Assembly: GCF_002994745.2 (NCBI RefSeq)
Contig: NC_037092.1
Coordinates: 7,244,501 to 7,308,500 of the forward strand
DNA: 64,000 nt
DNA from: Rosa chinensis
Taxonomy: Eukaryota > Streptophyta > Magnoliopsida > Rosales > Rosaceae
Direction of reading: 5' to 3'
Shown: positions 1 through 12,200 of the stretch, one piece after another
How positions within the stretch are numbered: the first letter of the stretch is position 1
How the letters are laid out: every line of letters starts with the position of its first letter
Made by a program: the position numbers and the translations under genes
Notes under the pieces: generated by a model
Told to the model about the DNA's origin: nothing
Seen by the model: only the letters and a program-made list of their open reading frames with translations
Database searches by the model: none

Positions 1-1605
1 TCGCGTAGGCCTGACCACTTGGAGGGGTCGAGGCCTGTTGGCGTCTTCAGAAAAGCGAGCGAGCACTTCAATATCAGTGGGGTATGGGTTCCTGAGCTCG
101 CCAAAGAGAGTAGCAAAGAGTTCGTCATCTGGTTGAGTCCAGCAGTTGACAGAGACTTCTTTCCACCAAATCTCATACCCTTCTTCAGTTCCGTCGACAG
201 CCTCTAGGCTTTGGGCCCAATCGGGAAGGTCGACCAGCACGAGCATACTTTGTGCCGGTGGGGGCCCGGAAGGTGGACCGAATCTTCTCCAGGAGGTGTT
301 GTAGTTCCAGGCATCATACGGAGGGATTGGTACCAATTGGACAAGGCCAAATTGGCGGGCGAAATGGTTAGGAGCGTAGAGCTCATAGCTGAGTTCCTCG
401 GTAGCGAGCCGAATGTCTGAACAAGAGATGGCGCGGCGGAACGCCAGGCGAGCGCGGTCGGGATAACGAGGATCACCAGGGAGGAATCCATATTGTAACA
501 CAGAAGGGAATCGTCTCCCCAGAATTAAATCACAGTATGGCATGTCGTCTAGCAAGTACAGATAAGAAAAGCATTCAGAGTAGGGGGGAGATGAGTACTT
601 GTCCTCGCAACAAAACCATCGACCTAACAATTGATCGACCGGCGGAGATAGCAGGATATCTTCGCGGCGGAAGAATGGGAAGTAGGTCTGGATCCAGAAG
701 TCCAAGATCCAGAAGGGTCCGGAAATGTTGGTCTCAAAGGGGTGCATCGTCGCTTGGTACAGCATGCGATAAATAGCGCCCAAGACCGGTTGTCCGAGCC
801 CGATGTTGCGGCCGTTGTAGAGAGCCGTTGCTAAATAGGTCCAGGTACTAGTGGGCTTGCAGGAGGAGGTTCCGAATACGAATTTACAGAGCCAATACTC
901 AAGGAAAGCGATTCCTCCGGTCGCATTGTGTTCCCGGCTGTAATATGCCAGCCATCTTGGGTATGAACCACTATGAGCGCTGCGGCCTTGCTGGGCCATG
1001 GTCAAAGTGAAATTGGTCGAGTCAAATTGACCATGCACATACGGCTCGCCATCGATGGGAAGGCCAGTGATGGCAAGGATATCCAACAGGGTAATGCTCA
1101 TTTGACCAAATCTGAAGTCAAATGTGTTGGTGGAGGTATTCCAGAAACAGAGGAAAGCAGCGAGTGGCGAGCGATTACCACCGCGAGGAAGGTGGAAGCA
1201 CAAATCAATAGCATGGGTGATACCCGCAGCATTCTAGCGACCTAGATCTCGCGCCCGCGCCTCGCGATACCAAGAGGTTTCCTGCGCACTAATGGAGGAT
1301 GGCCAATTCCCTATCTTGGCTCGATGGTTTTGGACACCCCAACCGCTAAAGTCTCCGGGAGTCCTTCGGAGGACTAGAATGGGCCGTCGGACAGGAAGAC
1401 CGTACATAGCGATGGCATCATTTGGGATAACACCTTGCGGTGCTGGGCCTAATCCGGTGTGGTGATTGGAAAAACGAAGGAGTAGGGGTCGGTGAATAGT
1501 GGTCTCTAGATGAATGCGAGCCCCGATACTGGTGCCCCAGGTCCGAGCAGCCATTTCGTTCAATTCTTCTTCCTGATCGACGATAATTTTCTTAGGGGGA
1601 GCCAT
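1..1605 (-). pseudogene. Plant mobile domain (PMD) protein, retrotransposon antisense ORF, one in-frame stop
   Basis: The minus-strand frame from ATG at 1605 stays open to the left edge except for one TAG at 1234-1236. The first 123 residues begin MAPPKKIIVDQEEEL and end in a tryptophan/tyrosine-rich stretch. Directly after the stop, in the same frame, come the PMD hallmarks: an FWN motif near 1105, a TITLLDIL-like segment followed by the GLP motif, and an LAYY/EYWL block. PMD proteins of the MAIN/MAIL1 group and their transposon relatives carry the same ordered blocks. The protein role is unknown; host PMD proteins act in silencing and transcription. The gene is 3'-truncated by the window edge. 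The TAG probably replaces a tryptophan codon. It runs antisense to the LTR at 1822-2853. Confidence 0.7.
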
Positions 1606-1804
1606 TTCTGGATCGTTTGCAAAGAAGATAGAGCAGAGATGAGTGCGGCTGTGAGTTTAAATAAAGAATTTTGTGAGGGAAACGATGCGACAGAAAGCGT
1701 TTCACAAATGAGGGGACGCGACCCTTATTAATGGCATCGTTTCAGGCGACCGACGCTTCTTTCTAAGTCCCCTTCAATCAGTTGCATTTTAGCAGGCCTG
1801 ATTT

Positions 1805-1821
1805 CGGGGCCTGGGGGGCAA
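1805..1821 (+). other. Polypurine tract before the 3' LTR
   Basis: A G-rich stretch (CGGGGCCTGGGGGGCAA) directly abuts the LTR start TGTTTGAG. Position and composition fit the plus-strand priming site of a gypsy element. Its presence is the reason for calling the adjacent LTR a 3' LTR. Confidence 0.5.
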
Positions 1822-2853
1822 TGTTTGAGCCCAAAAGTAAGTTTGGCAAAATCCTTTAGTGGGTCTGAGCCAGTGGGCCGATACTTGCGGCCCAAAATGG
1901 GATTACATGGACTTGGGTCGTGATGCTGCTTATCCCGTATCTCATAAGGAGATATCATCATTAATTGCATGAAGATTTGAGCGCTCAGAAGGGCGTGAAG
2001 ATATATTTGCACTTAATACGTGCGTATCCTACTGCTCGCATCCAGCGATCACGTCTAGGATTCTAAAAGGGAAAATGTTTCTCTGGCCGATACTCACCTA
2101 CATTCTAGCGACGACAGAGGCGGATAACATTAATTATCGCTTACGATAGATATCAAAACTATTAAGAGTTTTGATTTGATTCAAGGCCAATAACTGTGGC
2201 CTAAAATATAGTATTTCATTCCTATTTGGACAATGAATCTGCAATAGCCTATATATAGAGGCTAAAGACAATACAGAAAAGGGATCTCTCTTAAATCAAT
2301 CAATCCCAGCGATTACAAAGCCTCCCCGGAGCAAACCCTCAACCTCGTTGAAACCCGGTGACCGCCCGCCAGTCCTAGTCTCCTCGCGAGCCGACTGTCA
2401 GCCTCACCAGTTCAACCCGGCGACCGTACTTCCAGTCCCAGTCTCCCCAGGAGCCGACTGCGAGCACAACCGCCACTGTTACTTCCAGCGAAGCAAGGGT
2501 AACGCCCTCGCACCCAGCGAAGCTAAAGTCACGCTTTAGCAAACCCGTGCTTCTCTCAAACTTCCCAGTGATTGCTCTGCTCAGCCTCTCAACGTTGAGT
2601 ATCGATTCGGTGAACGCAAAGAGACCACAACCAAAGCCCTTACTCGCGTAAGGCAAGAAGTCCTTCTCCGGAAGGCAAGAAAAGAACCCTGTGACGAGGT
2701 TGGTGCTCTCCTCGTCCACAGCGCTTGAAGAAGAAGTCAGGTCACGGGACTACCCCAACGACTGCACCCCGCGGTGCTGGCACGCCTGCGCAACCACTCG
2801 CCTAAAAGAGACTGTTTGCACACCAGCTGGTTTTGGAGTTTTGGAGCCAAACA
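1822..2853 (+). repeat. 3' LTR of the Tat-like gypsy element
   Basis: Begins TGTTTGAGCCC and ends GGAGCCAAACA, so the ends are 6-bp inverted repeats (TGTTTG/CAAACA). A TATA box (CTATATATAG) lies at 2249-2258, about 60 bases before the block ATCAATCAATCCCAGCGATT that is conserved in the second copy. The same sequence recurs on the opposite strand at 18822-19632: the first ~100 bases and most of 2300-2600 align by eye, with a diverged U3 between. The copy here is ~220 bp longer. Confidence 0.75.
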
Positions 2854-3272
2854 GCATCACTGCTGCGCAAACAAGCCAACGCACACCCACTGCATCTTTT
2901 TCCCGTTCCTGTGCACATCCGTCTTCTTGCAAGCCTCGAAACGTCTAGTTCGGAAGCTCAGATCGAAAAACTTTCTTCATCAAAGTTGTTCGTCTCTGTC
3001 TCTTTCATCTAACCACCGAATTTCAGCCTTATCGGAGTTATATTGAGATCTGTAAACCAATCGAAGTACAAGCTGTTCAGAACAGAATCTGCTCCGAATT
3101 TTTCAACAAGTAAGTATTCAAAAGAGTAAGTTTTGAAGTTCCTATAATTCGAAATTTAAATATTTCTTCTTTTCTCGGGGACTTGAAAACCTCCCTTCTT
3201 CTACATCCCACCTTTCTTATAACGTGGGTTCGATTCTTGAAAAGCGGAATCGTGGGGATTCACGCAATTAAC
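2854..3272. other. Spacer or retroelement leader, no gene seen
   Basis: Between the gypsy LTR and the first copia-like repeats. No coding pattern is visible. It may be old leader sequence of the copia element whose 5' LTR is missing, or the insertion target. Confidence 0.3.
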
Positions 3273-3376
3273 GAACTAAGAGCGTTCGTAAGACTTCGGA
3301 CTAAGAGCGTCCGTAAGCATCGATTTAATGAACTAAGAGCGTTCGTAAGCTACGGACTAAGAGCGTTCGTGAGCAT
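3273..3376 (+). repeat. Four-copy short tandem repeat
   Basis: Four copies of an 18-nt core ACTAAGAGCGTTCGTAAG occur at about 3275, 3300, 3333 and 3356, with alternating GA- and CGG- lead-ins and single changes (TTCG to TCCG, TAAG to TGAG). It lies upstream of the copia gag remnant, in what would be the untranslated leader. Confidence 0.7.
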
Positions 3377-3587
3377 AGATTTTGACCATTTAAACATCAT
3401 TGTTTCGGTCTAATCCAAATATTCTTGGAAATCGATTTCTTGGTAGCATTAAGGCTCAGAAATCTTATATTAGTTTTCGTGGAAGCACTGACTCCGAAAC
3501 TAATACGTTCTTGCTTTCCTTTCAGGATGTAAGACTTGAACGAGCTCGATTTTACTCCATTGGATTCAACGGGCACGGGATATTTAT

Positions 3588-3791
3588 TTGCCTACAATCC
3601 AAGAGCCCTGTTCTAAAGGAACCGCTCAAGACTCACAAACTGAGGTAGAAAATTCCAGGGCATTTACCCTGATGAAGCGCCACATGAAGATGGCCCTCCA
3701 GTTTGAGTACATGAATGAGGATAACGCTAACAACCTTTGGGTTGCGCCTAGTGAACATTTTAGTAACATTCACAACTTTCCGAACATATAA
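3588..3791 (+). pseudogene. Copia gag fragment
   Basis: A ~65-residue frame contains the block LMKRHMKMALQFEYMNEDN followed by LWVAPSEHFSNIH. This is the charged-helix, LW and F-GN-h motif order of copia gag amino-terminal regions. The frame stops at 3791 where a full gag continues for more than 200 residues. No zinc knuckle is seen downstream. Confidence 0.6.
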
Positions 3792-4498
3792 GCACGATGG
3801 AATAATATCTGCTTCACTATAGCTTTGAAAGAGTTATGAAATATTGTTCGGAGGCTCTCTGCATCATATTATTTATGCATGCTTGTGGAAAAACACAAAA
3901 TAACAAATTGATTGAGAAAACCCTAACATGACCATAGGAGTCATGACGTTGAGGGTATAGGGTTGGACACCATGGCGCCATTTTTGGCCATGATTGCACT
4001 ATTCCAACGCCATTGGTTCTAGGGACCATATGTATTGTGTCAATACACCTCAATCAAGAGAGCATCCTCTTCATGATATTTTATGGAGTACCTGATCAAT
4101 GGTAATACATCGAGCTATAACAGACTTTAAATCTGGCGATGAAGATAGAATGCCGCAGATTTTTATTTAGAATAGTCTTTTAATTTCCAAGAATTATGTA
4201 ATGGCAATTATACCTTAATCAATAAAATGACTTATTGGATTATCTCTTTTCTTCTAGGCGTACTCAGTTAAGTATGATGTCTAGGAAAGTAATTGAGATT
4301 AGTGGTACTTAAGAGAGCTTTGCTCCACCGACATCTCTCTCTACTTCCCTGGTCATATTTAATTGGAATTACCGAACGAATTGAGTGACTACAATTTGTC
4401 TAATGTTTGATTTTTCTTTGGATTAGATTATGGTCACGAAACTTTGATGTAATCATTGGCTATTATTAATAAAGTATCGATTTATTTTATCTCATGTC
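3792..4498. other. Degenerate copia interior, no reading frame
   Basis: The expected place of the gag carboxyl end and protease. Only short frames with stops are present. It holds a CATGGCGCCA-type palindrome at about 3969, like those inside the pol linkers, and AATAAA at 4470. Confidence 0.4.
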
Positions 4499-7400
4499 AT
4501 GGACATATTTTTTGAACTTGCCAATGGTTTTCATGCGGACACGCATTGTGAGAATGGACAAGAGTTCCTTTGCATCACCTCTAATGACTACGGACGTAAA
4601 AGAGTCTTAGAGAAACTTATGTGTCGATCTAGTGGGTTGTATGCAACCACTATTCGCATAATTGAATCCAATCATGTTATGAGAGATGATTTATGGGATT
4701 CTGACACATATAGGCTTTGGCATGACCGTCTGGGACACCTAGGTCGTGATATGATGATCCGTATATTAAAGACTTCACACGGACATCCATTCTTCAGAAC
4801 GAAGAGAAGTAAAAACCAAAAATTGGTTCGAGGAGATGCACCTGCGCCTCACGGCGCCAAGACTGTGCAAGACCGGCCACTTAGGGCCGGCGCCGTCTAC
4901 CCCCTACGGCAACAACATGGCATTGACGCCATGGATCATTGTTTGACTCCTCCTTCTACTTCTAAAGTCAATTGTGACTTTATGGCTAAACCAAAATCCT
5001 CATTGGTTGTCTCAAAAGCCCATCATTCGTTCTGGAAAGCCTGCTCTTTAGCAAAATTAGGATCGAGACCATCCTATGCAAAGGACACTAAAGAAAATAT
5101 ACCATTCTTGCAAAGAATCCACGGTGATATTTGTGGACCTATTCAACCACCATGCGGACCATTTAGATATTTTATGGTGTTGGTTGATGCATCGACACGC
5201 TGGTCACATGTCATGCTATTGTCCACAAGGAACGCTGCATTTGCTAAACTCCTAGCACAAATACTTAAGTTAAGGGCTCACCACCCTGATCATCCTATTA
5301 AGTCTATAAGGTTAGACAATGCTGGGGAGTTTACATCAAAGACTTTTGATGATTATTGCATGTCCATTGGGATAGAAGTTGAACATCCAGTTCCTCATGT
5401 TCACACCCAAAATGGTCTCGCAGAAGCCGCCATTAAACGACTACAAATGGTCGCTAGGGCATTGGTAATGCGCACCAATCTCCCTATTTCTGCTTGGGGC
5501 TATGCAATATTGCATGCAGCTGTGCTTCTTCGTCTGAGGCCCACTGCCACTCAACCCTTTTCTGCGTCCCATATGGTGACTGGGTATGAGCCTAATGTCT
5601 CACACTTACGCATATTTGAGTGTGCAGTTTATGTGCCTATTGCGCCGCCACAGCGCACCAAAATGGGTCCTCAACGACGATTAGGCATTTATGTTGGATA
5701 TGATTCTCCAACCATTGTCCGCTATTTAGAACCCTTGACAGGCGATCTCTTTACCGCAAGATTTGCGGATTGTCACTTCGATGAGACAGTCTTCCCGTCG
5801 TTAGGGGGAGATAAGAACATAAATGTTCAACAGGAACGACAGGAATTGTCGTGGTCTGTCCCCACTCTGTCTCATCTTGATCCCGGAACTGCACAGTCCG
5901 AAATTGAAGTGCGGAGAATTCTCGATCTTCAGAACGTAGCAGAATCGATGCCTGATGCGTTTTCTGATATCGCTAAAGTGACGAGATCACACATACCTGC
6001 TGCAAATGTGCCTGCAAGGATTGATGTCCCTAAAATTAGAGGACATGACGCCACCTCAAGGGCACTTGAGCATGGCGCCAACGTCCACAGTGGTAGTGAC
6101 GTTGTGGCTAGGCCCACGGCTCTTGCCAGGAAGCACGGGAGGCCAATAGGTTCGATGGATTCTAGCCCAAGAAAGAAAGCGAGTTTGGCACAAAATAATC
6201 CATTAATCATCGATGTAAATAATCCATCTCATGAGAATATTCCGGATTATGGTTATGTCCAAGAGACATCATTGGGGGACGCTCCAATGTCAAAACCAAC
6301 TCCAGAGAATAGAGAGATCTCCATAAATTACACTAGTGTACATGAGATGATGGATAGAAATTCTATGGCGATTGATGATGCATTTGCATATCATATTGCA
6401 AAAGGAATCATAGAATATGATGATATCGAACCTCGCTCTGTCGAATAATGTCAACGAAGAGCGGATTGGCCTAAATGGAAAGATGCGATCCAGGCTGAAT
6501 TGGATTCACTAGCAAAGAGACAGGTATTTGGGCCTATAACGCAGACACCCCCAGATGTAAAACCTGTTGGCCATAAATGGGTCTTTGTTAGAAAGCGTAA
6601 TGAGAAAAATGAGGTGGTTAGATATAAAGCCCGCCTCGTGGCGCAAGGTTTCTCACAACGCCCTGGAATCGACTACGAGGAGACATATTCTCCCGTAATG
6701 GACGTTATAACGTTCCGCTACCTTGTCAGTTTGGTAGTTTCCAAAAAACTTGACATGCAGCTTATGGATGTGGTTACAGCATATCTCTATGGGGATCTAG
6801 ATTCAGAGATATATATGAAGGTTCCAGATGGACTTCAATTACCCAAATCAAGTGGCTCTAAACCACGGAGCGCGTTTTCAATAAGATTAAAACGCTCACT
6901 ATATGGATTAAAACAATCCGGACGGATGTGGTATAACCGTCTAAGTGACTACTTGATTGGGAAGGGATATATTAATAATGAAATATGCCCATGCGTGTTC
7001 ATTAAAAGAACAAGTTCCGGATTTGCAATCGTAGCAGTTTATGTTGATGACATGAACCTAATTGGAACTCTAGATGAGTTAAAGGAAACTGCTCAATATT
7101 TGAAATCCGAATTTGAGATGAAAGATCTTGGGAAAACACGGTTTTGTCTCGGTTTAGAACTCGAGCACCGTAGTGATGGCATTTTGATACATCAGTCTGC
7201 ATATACTCAGAAAATCTTAAGGCGCTTTAATGAAGATAAAGCAAAGCCTGTGAGTACTCCCATGATCGGTCGTAGTCTTGAGCTAGGAAAAGATCCGTTT
7301 CGTCCAAAGGATGAGGACGAAGAGCTATTAGAGGCAGAAGTGCCCTATTTAAGTGCAATAGGCGCATTATTATACTTAGCTCAATGCACAAGACCAGACA

Positions 7401-8193
7401 TCTCATTCGCAGTGAACTTGTTAGCTAGATATAGCTCTGCGCCTACACGTCGCCATTGGATTGGTGTAAAGACAATCTTTCGATACCTAAGAGGTACGAT
7501 TGATATGGGCCTATTTTATCCCTACAGAGAGAAGGGGAATGACGGAAGAATGGGATCGGACCCCATTAGGCATGGAGCCACCGTCCACCATGACAAGGTG
7601 GCCGGCCATGTTGCCGCCAACGCCGTCATCACCACCAGGGGTGGCCGGCCTCACCCTATCCCCCTTCATCAAACGACAATGATGTCTTGATGGGTTTTGC
7701 TGATGCAGGGTACCTCTCTGACCCTCACAAAGGTCGCTCCCAAACGGGTTATGTCTTTACCATGGGAAGCACTGCGATATCTTGGAGGTCTACGAAACAG
7801 ACCCTTGTTGCTACTTCCTCAAATCATGCAGAGATTATTGCTCTACATGAAGCCGTACGTGAATGTATATGGCTAAGGTCTATAATTAGACATATCCGAG
7901 GAAGTTGTGGTTTGAAGTCTACCACAGATGAACCTACATGCATTTATGAGGATAATGCAGCTTATATTGAACAAATGAAGTTAGGTTTCATCAAGGGCGA
8001 CAACACCAAGCATATATCGCCTAAGTTCTTCTATAATCAGCAACAACAATCACTTCTAAAGATTGAAGTGAATCAAATCCGATCAGAGGATAATGTAGCG
8101 GACTTATTCACTAAGTCGCTACCTAAATCCACATTCGAGAAACATGTGAAGAGCATCGAATTGAGAAAGTTATCCGAAGTCCCACGATTGTAG
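4499..8193 (+). pseudogene. Copia pol: integrase, reverse transcriptase, RNase H; broken
   Basis: Residues numbered from ATG 4499. GAG-pre-integrase motif LWHDRLGHLG at ~73-82. The integrase HHCC zinc finger (~175-182) has tryptophan at 179 where cysteine is expected. The integrase triad is D210, D273 and E309 (NGLAEA). An in-frame TAA at 6446-6448 replaces what looks like a glutamate codon; the same frame then runs on through the reverse transcriptase, with YVDDMNLIG near 7040. Near 7540-7680 a GC-rich insert of about 140 bp flanked by AATGA shifts the frame, and the RNase H part (GFADAGYLSDPHKGRSQTGY, 7690 on) is in another frame to 8193. So there is one nonsense change, one frameshifting insertion and one lost zinc ligand. 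Confidence 0.85.
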
Positions 8194-8391
8194 CAATCAG
8201 GGGGAGATATCAACATCAGGGGGAGTTATGATGTCTACATGTTTGATCTCGAAGAGTGAAGGACGTGTTGTGCTCTTTTTGTCCTTCGACCAGGGTTATT
8301 TTTATCCCACAGGGTTTTTGTTACCTGGCAAGGTTTTTAACGAGGCAACGGATGAAGCGTCACCACCAAGTTTGAGCGGCACAAGGGGGAG
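8194..8391 (+). other. Polypurine tracts and 3' untranslated region of copia
   Basis: Three AGGGGGAG-like tracts occur at ~8199, ~8217 and 8384-8391. The last abuts the LTR start TGTTGAAGGA and is the likely plus-strand primer. The region between carries no gene. Confidence 0.6.
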
Positions 8392-8599
8392 TGTTGAAGG
8401 AATATCGATTTAGTGTGCCTTATCAAACTAGGAGTAGCAATAGGAGAGAAGGTTCTAGATTTCCCAATCCTACACGGATTGGTATTCCTTGTAACATTAG
8501 AACTAGTACTTTGTAATCCCTATATATAGGGCTCCTATTCTCAATAATATGACACACAATTCTCTCATCAATCTCTCTCAATACACATATCCTTAAACA
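8392..8599 (+). repeat. 3' LTR of the copia element
   Basis: Starts TGTTGAAGGA right after the polypurine tract. A TATA box (CCCTATATATAGGG) lies at 8517-8530. The right end is uncertain: AAACA at 8599 is one CA-ending choice, and 8586 is another. With no 5' partner the end cannot be fixed. Confidence 0.55.
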
Positions 8600-9288
8600 G
8601 TTCTTTCCCAAATCCTCAGACCCCATAATTTTCTACTATCCATCTCTTTCCCTGTCTCTTATCCCATTTGCTATGTCAATCGAGCTACTTTCCTATTGGG
8701 AATGTAGTCACTTACTATATATAAGTTTTATGTGTGGGTTCCATTGCATTGCGGATTGTCTTACTAATAATTCGTTTCAGATCCAAATCACAAAAGAGCT
8801 TATAACGATATGATGAATCAGAACACTTTGCTTGATATAAGTAACAATTACTTGATGGTAAAAATCCTACTTGGAAAAATATTCAGCGGCCTAGACTTGA
8901 ATGCATTTAGAATGTAAATGTCAGATTACTTGGCTTGATAATAATTAATGAGAGATTATTAGTTTGAGTCCATTCCTACATGCAAGAACCAAATTATGGG
9001 ATTGAAAAATGCACCAAAACTGGTGCCTCGTGAGAAATAAGAAAAATCAATATGACTGTGAAATAGGGGATTGATCAAAATGACTGAAAATGTAGATATT
9101 ACTGAGAGCGCAGTTTTTGTGATTGAAGCTGAAAACTAGAATGGTATAGCATATATGTTATATCTGCCTTGGCATGTATTACAGTTACAGCAAAATAAAT
9201 ACAAAGTGAAAATATATAGCTATATTTTATTGAAGACTGAATCAAAGGCCAAGATCATAAGCAGAAATGAAACCCATACAATGAGCTG
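8600..9288. other. AT-rich spacer
   Basis: No reading frame or repeat recognised; the right part is probably the 3' flank of the receptor kinase pseudogene. Confidence 0.5.
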
Positions 9289-12200
9289 CTAAACAAGAGG
9301 ATGGTTCAACACCACAACTCCTTCCGGAGCAGCATCCTTGAAAAACTTGTTTTTGATTTTGTTTAGAGTGGCTAGAGCCTCATGCATATTTATCCTCCCA
9401 TCTTGTGATTCGATGGAACAAGCTAGAGCTAATCTCATAATGGATGATAAACACTCCCTATTGTTCTCAAATTCACGATCCCCTTCTTCAATCCCAAGTA
9501 AGTTGGCATCCACGACATCAAGTAATGGTGAATTTGCAACCCATTGCTTCAAACTGATGTCCCCAAACATCTCATCTGTTGGCTTCTTTTTTGTGAATGT
9601 TTCCATCAGTACAATACCAAAACTGTAAACATTCCTTCTTCTAGTAACTATTCCTTCCATTCCATACTCTGCAACATACAAATGTGTAATTATTTTTTTC
9701 AAATATAATAAAAATTAAACGTTAATGTTCTCATAATGAAGGACAATACATGTAAAGTTGAATATAAACTAGCATTAGTTCTTTACCTGGGGCCATATAT
9801 CCAATTGTGGCTTGTGTGATGGTTCGGGTCATCGAATCTCTTCCACACAAGAGTTTTGCAATGCCAAAGTCAGCTACATGTGCACTCATATCCTTATCCA
9901 GAAGGATATTGCTGGGCTTCAAATCACAATGAACAATAGGTGTTCCATAGCCATGATTCCATGATGAAGGTATTCCAATGCCGATGCAACATCTATCATA
10001 ATACTCAACCTCTGCAGGATGTTCAAAGAAAAGTTCACAGAATACAACCACTTCTCAAGGCTCCCATTAGGCATGTAGTTCAGTACCACGGCTTTGAAAT
10101 CAGTTTGACTGCAGTAACTGATGATTTTGATAAGATTTCGATGACGAATGTTGCCTAGCATTTCACACTCAATGTAGAAACTCTTAAACGCCCCCTTCTA
10201 GCTATAAATTGAAAACCTTTATAGCCACATCTATCCCATCAGAAAATGTTACTTTATATACTGAGCCAAAACCACCACTGCCAAGTAAGTTGCTTTCATT
10301 AAATGTATTTGTTGCTCGAACCAGTTCGAGGTGCGAAACTCTTCTCTGTAGAAGTTGAGGGAACAATGTAATCTCTTTTGCAGCTTCCACATTCTTTCTT
10401 CGGCATAGTATCACTATCCAAATGAAGGTAGCTATGAACAATGCTGACAAGATCCCTGATATACTGGACTTCAAATGTGCTTCAAATGTACTATTATTGC
10501 ATGATGGGACAAGGAATCGAGATGCACCACAGAGTTCCCCGCTCGAAACAAATGATTGAGCAGAGAGGTTTTGGAAAGGTCCACCCGTTGGAATTTCTCC
10601 TTGGAGTTTGTTGAAAGACAAATTTAAAATTTTGAGATATTTGAGTGATTCTAGTGACTTTGGAATCAATCCAGACAGATTATTTCTGGATAAATCCAAA
10701 TTTTCCAAGCTGAGCGACTTACCAAGTGAATTAGGAATAAGGCCTTCAAAATTATTATTCTCCAAGGAGAGCATGACCAAGCTTTGTAGATTCCCAATGC
10801 TGCTCGGTATGCTACCGGATAAGTGGTTGTTTGATAAATCTATCTCTATGATAGCTTTCAGCTTACCAACATCTTCTGAGAGAGATCCACTTAGATTATT
10901 GGATGACAAGTATACATACAGGAGATCTGAAAGTCCCCACAAGTTAGTTGGTATTGTTGAATTCAATAAATTGGACCCTAAAGCTAGAGTTCTTAGTGCG
11001 GTGGCTAGATGACCCAAGCAAGAAGGTATAGAGCCAGAGAGCTGGTTACCATACAACCCTAACACAACAAGGTTTTTTAGTCGACAAAGTTCATCAGGGA
11101 TGTGTCCTTGAAAGTTGTTACCGCCCAAAGACAAACCTTGGAGATTTTTCAGAGTTCTTATTGAGGTTGGAATTAATCCACTTAATTTGTTGTTAAACAT
11201 GGATAAGCTCTAAAACCTAGAGAGAGAGAGAGAAAAACCCTAAGGTCGGCGACGTGGCCGAATTAGACCGCAAGATTGCTTCTCGTCCGGTGGCGACCTG
11301 GGCCTCTAGGCTGGCCTTTGGCCTCACCGACGCCATGCGGTCTGCTGCCTGACGGGGATGAATGGCTAGCTTTCAGGGCGCTTCTTTGAGGGGTATTTCT
11401 TGGGGCTTTGCAGGTTGGTCTTGGCTTCAGGTTTGGTGTGACATCTCTATGATGCGGTGGCTATGACGGATCGGGACTCGCTTTGCTGCTTCCTGGATCC
11501 ACTACTTTCGGGGAATGTTCTCTTTCTGCAGCGGCGTGGATCATAAGTGCTGGACTGGGGCGATATGTGGTGTTGCTTGGTGTGGCGGCACTGCTCCAAA
11601 GGTGATTGGGTCGTGGCGGTTGAATCGTGGAGGCGGATCATGGAGGTGCAGGAGTGGCATGGTCGGCGGAGCAAAGCTAGAACTGGTGACGCTGGTCAGC
11701 GTGTTTGGTGAGATGGCTGGGCTTGGACCCAGTCGGGCCTGTTGGGCTTTGGGTGGGCTTCTCTTTGGATTTGCCTTGCACTGATTATGGTGGGCTAGGT
11801 TTTTCTACCCAGGCCCATCTCTATGTTAATTTTGTCTAAGTACTTTATTTTCTACTATTATTTTCCTTGCTTGGGAACCCTAGGTTTGTATTACTCCCTA
11901 ATTTTGTTAGGGAACTACGCACTTTCGTGCCTCTAGCAAATCCTCTTGAGTAGTTACGACGGAGGATTCTCGAGACAAGGGCTTGGGAAGTTTTTGGTTC
12001 CCGGGTCTCCTTGCCTAGTACTTGATTTTGTGTCTTTACTACTTGCTTCTTAGTTCTCTCTAGTTGTACACCAATTGAGGTCTCTAGGCAACTAGGTTTA
12101 CTTTTCAAAAGAGAGGTTTTGTAGTGAGGATTTGATCTCTTGTATGTAGGCTCACAATAAGTGGGCGCATGTGTTAGCAGTGATGGTCACCTGTCCTTTG

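Larger units (their letters stand above)
1..2853 (+). mobile_element. 3' part of a Tat-like Ty3/gypsy retrotransposon
   Basis: Seen: an antisense plant-mobile-domain reading frame (from 1605 leftwards past the window edge), then a purine-rich tract ending in a run of six G followed by CAA just before 1822, then a 1,032-bp LTR that starts TGTTTGAGCCC and ends CCAAACA. The tract directly before the LTR marks it as the 3' LTR of a plus-strand element whose gag-pol lies left of the window. Known: Tat-lineage elements often carry extra antisense ORFs between integrase and the 3' LTR, and some carry plant mobile domains. The bases after the LTR are GCATC, which should match the 5-bp duplication at the unseen left end. 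The Tat assignment is inference. Confidence 0.6.
3520..8599 (+). mobile_element. Decayed Ty1/copia retrotransposon
   Basis: Order seen: gag fragment (3588-3791), a ~700-base degenerate stretch where the rest of gag and protease should be, then integrase, reverse transcriptase and RNase H (4499-8193), polypurine tracts and a single short 3' LTR (8392 on). The domain order integrase before reverse transcriptase defines copia. No 5' LTR with the TGTTGAAGGA start is found upstream, so the element is 5'-truncated and cannot move by itself. The left boundary is a guess. Confidence 0.75.

Noticed and set aside
4499..6448. Intact copia polyprotein or host gene
   Set aside because: An in-frame TAA, a lost zinc-finger cysteine and a later frameshifting insert show decay; domain order is that of copia.
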